A DNA stretch of 64,000 nt from Rhea pennata (lineage: Eukaryota; Chordata; Aves; Rheiformes; Rheidae), in the NCBI RefSeq assembly GCF_028389875.1, contig NC_084677.1:7606017-7670016 (forward strand), given 5' to 3'. The position numbers were made by a program, and so were the translations under genes. The notes beneath the pieces were generated by a model. It worked only from the letters and a program-made list of their open reading frames with translations. It made no database searches and was not told where the DNA came from. Numbering within the stretch: position 1 is the first letter of the stretch; each line of letters opens with the position of its first letter. This document shows, piece by piece, positions 1 through 11,353 of this stretch.

Positions 1-606
1 TGTTCCAAGCGCCCGCTCAAAAGCGCTACGGCAGTGTTCAGCACGCTGCTCTTCACCTGCTGCGTGATGGTTCAAATGCACTCCGGCTGATTTTGAACAC
101 CGAGCTTTCTGCCTTGACCACCTTCCCCTGCTCTCCAACAGCCTCTGTAATACTGGCGTGAATTCTGCTGTCTGTTGGGCTAAATTGAAGGAGAACTGAT
201 CATATGCTTACAAGTAATTGAGATCAAATGTACAGTGATGCCAGAAAACTTAAGACTGTAAGTTATCCTTTTTGTCATAACTTCCTTATAAAAGTAGCTG
301 CCAGGTAAATGACTCTCCGGATAACCTGCCTGCGTGCCGGAGGCTCACAAATGCGCAGATCACCACGGTTTCTCCTCTAGGAAAACTCCAACCCAGCTCG
401 GGACATCTGAAACCGGGATAAAGTTGAAATCGAGGTGAGTTACTCGGCCCCTGTCCCGGGGGAGCAAAGCGCCGCAGGGCTGGGCGCGCAGGGTGTCCGG
501 TGGGAGCAGAGCGGGAGGGGAGGGAAGGGGTGCAGCCGCCGAGGAAAGGAGGCCCTGGACAAAGCGGGGGGCCGGGGCCTGCTGCTGCCCAGGCTCCGCG
601 GAGGGG

Positions 607-834
607 AGCGGGGCGGCGGGCGCTCCGCCCGGGGCGGCCGGTGACCCGGGGCGGCGGGAGGCGAGCGGGGCGGCGGGCGCTCCGCCCGGGGCGGCCGGTG
701 ACCCGGGGCGGCGGGAGGCGAGCGGGGCGGCGGGCGCTCCGCCCGGGGCGGCCGGTGACCCGGGGCGGCGGGAGGCGAGCGGGGCCGCGGGCGCTCCGCC
801 CGGGGCGGCTGGTGACCCGGGGCGGCCGGGCGGC
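607..834. repeat. 57-bp GC-rich minisatellite, four copies
   Basis: Four head-to-tail copies begin at 607, 664, 721 and 778, giving an exact period of 57 bp. Each starts AGCGGGGC and contains GCTCCGCCCGGGGCGGC. The first three are nearly identical and the fourth carries several substitutions. Because 57 is a multiple of three and the unit has no stop, all copies stay open in several frames on both strands, which explains the overlapping long ORFs. Runs of G on the plus strand could form G-quadruplexes. Confidence 0.95.
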
Positions 835-1104
835 GGGGGGAGGAGGGCGCGGGGTGATCCGAGTGACAGCAACCGGGACCTCGTGCCGGGCGAAGCGGCC
901 AAGGCGCCGCCAGCTCCGCCTGCCGCGTCCTCTGCGCCGGTGCCTCACAGAAAAGCGGCCGGGGGGGCCCTGCTGCAGCACGATCTCCTGACGCAGAAGG
1001 AGAAGCGAACGCGTGTGTGCGCGGGCCGGTGTGCGTGCACGCACCACAGTCCACAAAGGTGGCGGCGGCGCTCGCAGCCCTGCTGTTAGCGTGAGGCCCC
1101 CGCG

Positions 1105-1260
1105 GCCCGGCCGTTGGGGCGAGGCCGTTGGGGCCAGACCCCCTGGCGGCCCGGCCGTTGGGGCGAGGCCGTTGGGGCCAGACCCCCTGGCGGCCCGGCC
1201 GTTGGGGCCCGGCCGTTGGGCCGAGGCCGTTGTGGAGGCCGTTGGGGCGAGGCCCCCGCG
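1105..1260. repeat. 44-bp GC-rich minisatellite with GGCCGTTGGGGC sub-repeat
   Basis: Copies starting with GCCCGGCCGTTGGGG occur at 1,105, 1,149 and 1,193, a 44-bp period. The third copy degenerates into shorter repeats of a GGCCGTTGGG core up to about 1,260. The repeat is stop-free in several frames, so the ORFs through it are not evidence of a gene. Confidence 0.9.
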
Positions 1261-1349
1261 GCGGCCATGTCCTCCTGCCTCTGAACTGGCCTGTGAGCTG
1301 CGGCGCTGACCCGCTTCAGCGAGGAGGGGTAGCACAGTGCTAACGCTCC

Positions 1350-4300
1350 GGGTGTACTGCTAGTGTAATGTAGGAAATTTAGTGCTTCAGTTAAATACTT
1401 TTAAGAGTTACCTCCTTTTATCTGAACTGCAGGTTCGGTACGGGACAGAGCTAAAGCAGTAGGAGAGTGAAATGAGACAACTGAGCTTCGGCACAGAGGT
1501 AGGGGACACGTAACAAATCGGGAGCTCAGAATAACTGAGGGAAATATTTGAATGGAGTAGTTGTTAAGTGAAGGGTCAAGGAAGAGCCGGCGTTTGGGCA
1601 TTCATAGATCTGACTAATTGCAAGCATTAAATAAGCCTGTGAAAGAATAACTTACTGATCTTCTCTGAAACATCCAGCTAAAACAGTGTGTATTTTGAGT
1701 AAGAACAGAAGTTACTGCGGCGAACGTTGGCAAAACCTATTTTTATAGCAAGGCAATACCTAATACTTCAGAAACACTGGTGATACTGTTTTCAGTAGAA
1801 TTGGCAATTAACTTATAAATTGTAGGGGGAAAAGGTGTGTTTTATGAGTAATAGTACGGTGGCGGTTGTATGTTGGCTTTGGCAGTGTTAAAACAGCATT
1901 TTGTATGTCAGTAAATACACTCTATAGCTATGACTTAAGCTACGAACCTGTATGGCCAGTCTGTAAATCGCTCACGATATTCTGCAATATTAAAATATTT
2001 AATTAGGCTTCCACTCCCAAAGAAGATGCAGTTCATCTCTTTGAGAACCATCATGAGATACAATTATTAAGTAGTTCTGTACGCATGTGAATTTGCCATA
2101 TATCCGATTTGTTATACCAACAGGCATTTCTGCTTACTAGCAACATATTAGCAACAGCTCAGACAGAACCAGTTTCCATCTCATAAGCAGCTCCTGAAGG
2201 TGCAGTGATGGAAGTATTAAGTAATAGAGATCTGGCTTCTTTTTGACTGGAGACTGTTCATCTCAGTTACTGTGTCAACTGCCCTCTCACCTCTCAATAC
2301 AGCTGGGCCAACAAGTCTGATGTGACTTATTATCTGAGCTAAAATTAAACTTCTGCTCTAAGGCACAGGAAAACACTGAAGGTTACTCTGATTTTCAGAT
2401 AACATTGTGCCCACTTCTGTGGGGATTAGCAATGAACTGGTTTAGCTGGAAAAGAAACAGAACCTGTGTTTAGGTTTTTGTTTAAACTTTGAACAGCATA
2501 AATGTTTATTCAATTTTCCTTCCTTCCAGTGTTTTCTCTACTGATTCCCTGCAGGTGTTATCTGCTTTCCTATTGTAAACTCTACCAACTAATCCCACAG
2601 AAGGCTACCACTGTACAATGCAAGTGGTTTAACAATATTCGCAAAGTAATTAGTGTCACATCATGTTGTGTGATTATTTCAGGCATTGTATTGGTTATTG
2701 GTTATTTTTTTCTTTTAAAGCAAATTTAACTGCTTTAAAGAATCATTGGTCTCTAGAAGAATTGGACAAGTCGGTTCTCCAGGTTATTTAAAACTGGTGT
2801 ACAGATTGCAGTTTTAGAGGAATTTCTTCATTTAGGAATTACGAGGAAAAAAATCCTTATTTTATAACAAATACATCCAAGAAAAATCTCATTAGATATT
2901 TCCATTGTTTTTTAGGACTTCACAGAACAAACTGTCATATTCTCAGCTTTTGCAGTGGTCTGATTTAAAGGCAAATTACTTCAACAGTGGAAAGATTAGC
3001 AACATAATAAAGGTAGCACAAGTCCTCAAATAACTCTTCAACATTACGATATTTAAAGATAGTAGCACTGAATTTACAAACTGAGTTTTGCGAGGAGAAA
3101 GGTTGATACACAAGGAAATCTTGACTATTTATGAAATAAATCAAGATTTCATTTAATTGCTGACTAAGACATGTAGCATGAACTAGTTTAAAAGTAGTCA
3201 TTTGCTTCATTGTACAATTAATTGCCATTGTTCCATGACCAGTCCTCTTCCTAGAACAAAATACTAGCTTAGAGCATTATCAATGCTGTGGACTTCGTAT
3301 GAGTAACTGAGGGATCTCTGTATCTCTCTGTATCAAATCCTTTCCCATTCAATAAATAGAACCTCCTTTAAGAATGATTTGATGTTTTATTGACTCAGTT
3401 AACTGCAAGTCAGCTGATTTCTCTTTCTCTTTGGCTTAGTGCCCAGGATTTGTACTGGCATGAATTCAGAGACTTGCCCTTTATTTTAAACTGCACAAGA
3501 CTATTTTGAACAACTCAGTAGTAGTTGCACTGATTTATGTGTTCCTGGGGAATTTAGAGTTAAATATTCTGTTCTTCTAAATGTTAGAAAATATTGCTAA
3601 TCCTAGAATAACTACTATCTAACTCTTACTAGATTATGGATTTTGATGGTGCTCCAAGAAAATATTTACATTTTAAGGAGACTGGCCAAATTAAAGCAAG
3701 AACTAAATAAACATCCTTTTTTTTTCTATTTTCTATTGCCATCTAATTAATTTGTGAAAGGTGATTTCCTGCTTTGGCCCAAAGACTATTTGTATGGAGT
3801 TTGTTAGCTGCGTATACCTGAACTGTTGTAATCAGCACTTCTGTATTAACAGAACAGAAGATGCAATGTTTGCTTGACATAGATCAAAATAATTTCTTTC
3901 AGTTGGGTGATATATAGCAATGCATTCTCAAAGTAGAGTTCAAGTTCTGCCATCAGTACCTGATCAATCAGAAATAGGCATCTGAATTCAGATGCATATC
4001 ATCTTCAGTCAAAGCTGAAGAGATGTGGGCCCTAAATATAAATGGAGATTTAAAAAAAAATGAAGGTGTTATTGATCCTTCAATAAATTATATCTGGAAA
4101 GATGAAAAATAATTTTAAGGTATATTAAGAGAAGAGTGTGAAGAAATCATTATTGCTTTGTAACTGGTTTTGTGTCTGTATTGGTTCTGGTGAGTGAAAA
4201 ATTCAAGAAAAAGTACATAATTTCATTCAGAACACAAATGGGCCATTATTAAATAGCTTATTTTATTCTCTGTATTCACTGTATGGCCTTAGGCCTTAAC

Positions 4301-7300
4301 TTGTGCTGTAGGAATCTCTGGTACAGTCAGCAGGGAGCCAAAATGCTTGGCAATTATTAAGGAATTTATTTCAGTATTTTTTTCTGATGCAATTGTTCTG
4401 TGGTCACTAGAAACAACTAAAAGATAGAGCAAGGCAAAAATGTCAACTGTCTTCCAGCTTGGGGTGAACGACTTGAAACTTTTGGGGTGCAGTCTTTCTC
4501 GGTATATTTAGCTGTATGCATCTCCTGATATGTTCAAAGCTTCAGTCATTTTCAGCTGCAGTTCTCTGCACTTGTTACTTCTGCAAATCATCTCATATTT
4601 CTCAGTTTGGGAACTCTAAAAATAAGGAACTCGAACTGTTTGGACACCTTTCAAAAGTTTGATTTAAGTGACTTCATAGAGCCTCTGTGGTGAGCAGAAA
4701 TGGGATCCATTTCCCCAGCATGACATTTGTCTGCTTTCACCAGCAGGCATCCTCCTGATCCCTTACCTCCTTCACTACATAAATTTAAAAGGCTTGTACA
4801 CATAGACCTAAGTATTGAACACCTTTCCTGACTCAAGCCAGTCCTTTGTAGGCTTACTAGGAAAAAATCTGCAAGTAACCTAAAGCTACTTTAAAAAAAT
4901 ACTGAAGATAATTAAAAAGTTGAGGAACTGAATACAACAAGAGGTTAGTGAAAAAACAATTATGTACAATTGCTTCTACCACTTCATCTGTGCAAATTAA
5001 AGATGCAATTATTTATAGAAAATCGTAAGCAAATTTGTTGGCTTATCTTTTTTTCTTGCATTTAGTACAGCAAGACTATGTAATTCTGTTCAAAGCCTGG
5101 AGATGTTTGCCGGACAGCTCACCAGCCACTGCTTTCATTAGCAATATCAACTACAGCCTCTGCAACAAAGGATGAAGTGGCTTTTTTTAATATTTGCTTG
5201 CATTTGTTGGTCTAACTTAGTTTATTCTAAATTGTTATCTTCTTGGGGAGGCAATACATTTTTCAGAAAAAAACACAGAATATAGATAAAACACAGAAAA
5301 GAGAAGAAAGAGGGTTCCTAAATTGGTGATGCAAGAAGGGAGAAAACTGCATCTACAGTTCTTTTAACATGCAGATTTCTGTGAAGGACACTGTGGTACC
5401 TGCTCCTAGAGCTTTTCTGTTTAATAGCATCTTTCTTTAATTTATTAATACTTTTTTTTTTCCTGGTCCACTGAGTAGCTTCAACTCCCTAAAATTTCTT
5501 GTACTCAGCCACAAAGAATTTGAAAAGGCATCTGATGAATTAAAAATCGCAAAATCCGTACTGTTTCTCTAGACACTGAATCATACAAAGAGACAGAGAT
5601 GCTCAGGATTTAGCCCCCTGTATGAGCCACAGGAAGATTAAATGCCTTGGACTGAGAACCAGCACACTATCTGCATGTTGTTTTCAAGATGCATGAGCTG
5701 CTGCCTGGAGACAATTTCTTCTATCTGCAATATACAGCCCTGAAACCCTCCTGAAAGTAGGGGACCAAGCTCTTTTTATGAAATAACAGAACAAAAAGCA
5801 ATGTTCATCTCTCTCTCTATGGCCCCCATTTACAAAGGACTCCACATTCAAGAAGAGACAACAATTTCCTATGTCAATCTCCCATCTTAGAAGAAGAGGA
5901 AGCTTCAAGCAGTGCTGGAGGCTCCCACAGTCAGTCCCTGAAGGCTGTTCTGCCTGACTCCCCAAATAGTGGTTGGAGTATTTGTTTCTCCTATGCTTGG
6001 CATGATCCACAGATTGCTTAATGAAAAATCTATTAATAATCCCCAAATGAAAATACTGAAATAAACTTTGGAAGAAGGGCTAGACCTCAAACCTGTATTT
6101 TTCTCAGAGGATGCACTATCTGACCTGCATTCTTCTATGCAGGGTAGAAAAGCTTTCACAGAAGGGTTTGAAAGCAGCCCTTCTCCACTGCATCCCATCC
6201 CAGAGATGGCACTACAGGGCTGTGGAAGCATGGATTTGAAGCCCCTAAAAAGAAGGCTTTGTAACTGTGTCCATGATCATGACACTTTCTGGTTGCAGTT
6301 ACAAGAAAAACAGCAGAGAATTTGGATGAAAGTAGTGGTAAGTTCTGGTTTTATTAAAGTGACTAAGGATAGAGCCACTGTACCAGATGTGTGGATTTTA
6401 GAATCTTTTGTGTCTAGTGTGTATTTGAGTTGATAAAAGCCAGAAATGCTGCAGGGAAGCCCCTAAAATACTTGATTTCTACAACTGTCAGTGTAGTGGT
6501 TTTGCCCAGTTTTATTACCTCCATCATTTTGAAACTTGACACAGAGCTGTGGTTTTGTACATGTTCTTTTCCTTGTTGACTTGAGTTTGCATTAGTATTC
6601 TGTTTCCCATTCTTGCTCTATTTTATTTCAGTCTAGGGGAAATTACATTTTTTGTCATATGTTCTAGTATACTAGACTGATTATATGAAGTTCAAATGGT
6701 GGTGACAGTGTATTAAGTTTCTCAGCTTTTTTTAAGGTTTCTTAATTTTTTTAAATTACCCTCAGATAAATGACAAGTTTATTCTTCTGTTAACAAGATG
6801 GCTGTCATTATGCACTGCCTGTCTCAAGCTATTGGCAATGAGATCTGCATGTTTACATGACACACTCAGACTTTGGGGGAACTGAGAGGAAGTATAAGAC
6901 TTTCTCTTAGTGTCTTCCCTCAGATAGTCCTGGAGGCCAAGGAGCAGTTGTATGTTGCTGCAGGTCTTCATACTCAACATAGACCTGCAGAGAGAATGGA
7001 GCTGCATTCAGTTGCTGTTTAAAATACTTCATACTCCATCCACGGCTTCCTAAAGGAACAGCTTGTCTTTAAGGTGCATTTTCCCTGCAGGTGACAGATG
7101 ATAATCTTTTGTTCCTAAGATAAGTGTGGAATATATCTGTGCATACACGGTGATGACTTCCACATCTTGGGAAGCTTCACAGTTCCTTCCTTGTTAGCCA
7201 TCATGGCCTTGCTGTTCCTATTGAAACTTTTGTTGAAAGTCTACTGAAGACTATGAGTACAACCTCTATCACTAGGACCTTCAAGTTATTGTGACTGTAA

Positions 7301-10300
7301 TGAAACCCATCAAGATAAAGCTAAAGTGGAAAATAGGATAGATCTGTAACACTTCCCACAGAATGAGGCCTTTTCATCTCAGGAATTTTCTCTGCATGTA
7401 ACCAATCTTTTCTAACATCTGCAATGAAAGTATAGAAAACTATGCTGACCTTTGCAGAGCAAGGGTATGTAGGCAGGACTGGTTGAAAAAATTCTTTTGT
7501 TCCTACCATGCATGTCAAAGAGGTGGGGTCATGTGCGCTGGGGGCAAATGTCAGGCAACTTTTAAAATAAATGAAATGACTCGGGAAGATACTAGCTAAA
7601 GAGGAAATACTCTGCACCGGTAAACTGCAATTAAAGAGCAGCTAGCCAGATTAAATTTTTCATGAAGTAGAGTATGTCATGTCATGTAACTACAATAACT
7701 TTCTCAAAAAAGTAGAAGAGGGCCTAAAATGACCTTTGCATCTGTTCCATAAGCCATAAGCTCTTTTTCAACAAGTCTACTTAAGTGGTCTTAGCACTAT
7801 GACGGGGTATGTGTATCCTAGAGATCAGCTGTTTTTCCTTGTTGCATGCAGAAGGGATGAAAATTAATGAGCAAGAAAGACTAGAAGGGAACATTCCCTG
7901 ATATCATATTCCTTTCCTATACAAATTGTCAGTGCTCTGCAGGTGAGCAGGCTGTCAGTGATCTAAGACTGAAGATCCCTTTAGGACGTTCCACTTCCCC
8001 AGTCACTTCTCTAATGGCATGGATGAATCCATCAGAAATTTTAGAGACCTCTGCAAGCAACTCTAAGCACCTCCCGGATAGTTTCTGTTCCCAGTCCAAT
8101 TATCTCTTGACGTTTGATCACAGAGGGCTAGGTGTGTGTAATAATATAATAAAAGAACAGCATGCTTATAAATGAACAATGCTCATGTTTTGAACACCAG
8201 CAATTAAGTTAATCTTCAGTTGTTACCACTTCCTTTTCACTGGCAAAGTCCAGCATGTCCTGTAGCATAATCATTCCAGTGCTGGTGAAAGGCATGAATC
8301 ACCAGGATTCAGGAGAGGAGGAAAATGTTGGATTTCATCATGTAAATGTGTTCCTCTCAATGCTGAAATAGTTTAGAAAATACTCTATACCTTACTGTGT
8401 TGAAAACAGCTTCATGTGTTTGTTTATCTGCCTCATTCTCCACAAAGAGAGCTTTGTGGTAACTGTTCTCATGGCTTGATAAAGAATCTAGACTGTGCAA
8501 GCTAGTCTGGGAAACTTGTTATTAAGCTAAAAAAAATGTGAGCGCTGTGAGTCTTAAGTCTCAGATTTTACAGGAGACATAACTAAAAGTACAACTGAAA
8601 TTCCATTGAATTTTTATGGCAGACTGGCAGCAGTCTAATAAAACTAGAGAACAAGGTCATTTTTGCAGTAGTGCCTTTAGAAGGTGAATACTCAGGATTT
8701 TGCAATGCAGTTGTCTAAACAGTTCTTTTGTTCAGACTGCTTGCTCCATCAGTTGTCTGAGAGTATTTGCATAAAGTTTTGTGAGATTCTGAATGACCAG
8801 AAATATTTGAGGCCCTATTCTTTCTTTGCACCTGGTAGATTGGAAGTTCTCAACCACTTGAGCTCCTAAACTCACTTAAGAAAATTACGTTCTTGGGAAG
8901 CAGGCAATATGACCAGCCATGTTGTAGTCTATTGTCTTGCCATATCTCACCTGCAGTGCTCATACTTCACAGCTGAGGCTCATCTTAGTGATTGGGAAGC
9001 AATGTGGTAGGTGATACTAGTGTATGTGTGTATGTGTGGAAGAATGTTGAAAGAACTGACTTTAACCTATCAGCGGATGTACTGAGGTGAGGAAGCAGGG
9101 TAAAGGTGTGCTCAGACAGTTCTAAAAATAAGCTTGGAGGAAAAAATCTCTGCAATCTAAAAGGCAGGACTTCTATGTTTAGGACAGCTTCCATAATATT
9201 ATATTTTTACTTTCCTACTGGAAGTCCATTTTCATAGTAGACATACAAAAGATTTGAAATTTAGAGATGTAACCTTTGGCAGAATTACTTAGATCTTGTG
9301 GATGCGTGCGTGTTGGACAACGCAATATTGCTAACTGATGTCTTCATTCTAAGATTTACCAAAGATAAATTCCTCTATGCGAGCTTTGAGAAATGTAACA
9401 AAGTTAGGGGAAATGCTGATAAAGCCTTAATTAGACATTCATTGCATGCAATATTTTCCAACACTTACAGAAATGGCTGCAAAGTCCCTATTGATTTCAA
9501 TAGATATTGTATCAAATGAACTGTGCTGCTTTGAAAATTGGCTTTGTCTAAGCTGTTGGCTCTGTCTTCAAGGACTTCTTTTCCAGTCAGCTAGCATCTT
9601 TGACTGCTTTGGCTACAAATACACTTCAATACCAGAATTTTTGTTTGGGATTTGTTTTATTCAGGTTGAATAGCACTGAAAAATTGTTCAACCTGCAATA
9701 TGTCAGTCTGAAAAGTTCATTTAACAAATTTCCCTATCTTCCAATTCTAATGACTCAAGCCTGTGTAATACATCAGCATCAGCATTTCACTCCTTTGCTT
9801 CACATATGAATGTGTTTTGAACTGCACAACTTTCCTTCCTGTTTTAAGGATTCTCTTTAACTGTCACACAAACTTATGTAGATATGAGTGAAGTTACAAG
9901 GCACCTGTGCCTCCTATTAGTGATCTTCATGGTAGTCTTCTTTCAAAGTCCAAAGGAAGAGAAATCTAGTGCTTCGCTGTAGATGTGGAAAGAGCTAAAC
10001 AAAAGCAACAAATAACAAAAATGTACAGTCTGATTTAGTTCTGTTTTTCACACACATTGTTTATGCTATGAAACATTTTAAAGAAGAAAGTTAAAAAGGA
10101 GAACTTGTGCTTTTGATTTCTCTATATTGAAGGGAAGTATCACTTCTAAGTAAAGATGATGCTGCCCAGTGTGTACAGCTAGCTTTGAAACAAATGAATT
10201 TAGTAAAATCCTAGCAATTCATTGCATTCTTAAGAACAGAGGCATTCTTAAGAACAGCAGATGAAACTGTACCAATCTAGGCCAGGCAACTGTCTTCATT

Positions 10301-11316
10301 ATCTGGTATCTGGGTATCTCATGAGCCTTAGTAGATTGTGTCTAGCATCAAGATAATAAGTGTTATTTTGATCTTACAAATGCAGAAACAAAAGCAGGAA
10401 TAGAAGGCAGATTTAACCATTTTCTCAATATTGTGCATTAGGACTGCAGCAGTGCTAGAAGTTGAATCGAGTTTTCAAAGCTTAATGCCACTGTAGCCCC
10501 CTTCCCCTCATTTTGCCCATAGCCACAGGCTAACAAATTATAAAGTCAAAGGTTGAGTATTTCTAGCACATTATTTGTTTGGTGTTTTTGCCTGTATTTC
10601 AGCAGAAGTTGGAGACAGCTGTATGAAACTGTGCTTCATTCCAGATGATGGTCTTGCATTTGGAGAACTCTTCAGGAATCCTGAAAACATGTGGGATGAG
10701 TATAATAGGAATGAACTTGAAGTCATTATTCCTTACACCTATGCAAAAGCAATCCCACTATTGATCCACTTTTGTTTCAAATCTAGAATAACAGAACAAA
10801 CAATATTGTATTTAGATTGAAAAGCCTACAATCTCCTCTTAGTGTTAGATTTTCAAGTGGAAACTGCTTAAGGTGTGAGACAAAATCTGCTTTTCTCATG
10901 CTTAAGTAGCAATCATGTTGAAGTATCCTAAGCTATGTACTCACTTGCTTGTCTATTTAAGGAGGGAACTCTCCCATAGTGAGGAGTTCTTTGCCCACAA
11001 AGACAAATCTGCCTTCCCCATATTATTCTCTCCCCTCACATTCCAACACACTTACTGTGTCCAGCTTCTGCAGAACTAAGACGCAGCAGATCAATGAGTT
11101 ACAGAGAGTGTTTGAGGATTACAGTTTAAATTTAGTTTCTTCTAATAGACAGCTGCTTGTGTGACTTGAACTCTCTCTTTGCCTCCCATCAAGAAGGAAA
11201 CTTCTTATTCACAAGGACTACTGCCTGTGGGAGGCCTGAATGTGACTGCTGAATGTGACTGCTGATGCTGAGAAATGTTTCTGAAAACTTCCCATGGCCA
11301 AATAATGAGGATAACA

Positions 11317-11353
<37 letters not shown>

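Larger units (their letters stand above)
430..1310. promoter_or_regulatory. CpG island at the left edge, probable promoter
   Basis: Base composition changes abruptly from AT-rich flanks to very GC- and CpG-rich DNA between about 430 and 1,310. Two tandem arrays make up much of it (607-834 and 1,105-1,236). A strong plus-strand splice-donor sequence, GAG/GTGAGT, lies at 430-438 at the left edge, and a minus-strand ATG in fair context lies at about 1,267. Neither could be tied to a recognisable protein. In human the gene next to CIITA on this side is TVP23A, transcribed away from CIITA. By inference this island would be its promoter, but no TVP23A coding exon was recognised here. The long open frames in it are a by-product of stop-poor GC-rich repeats. 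Confidence 0.55.

Noticed and set aside
286-1335. 349-codon minus-strand ORF and several overlapping long ORFs on both strands
   Set aside because: They are Pro/Arg/Gly/Ala-rich translations of GC-rich tandem repeats whose periods lack stops; no conserved motif is present.
5684-6433. Overlapping ORFs of 108-121 codons on both strands
   Set aside because: No motif, no codon bias that I could see, and opposed frames cover the same bases.
10575-10820. Open frame after a TTTCAG that looked like an internal exon
   Set aside because: No similarity to CIITA or another known protein and no convincing partner exon.
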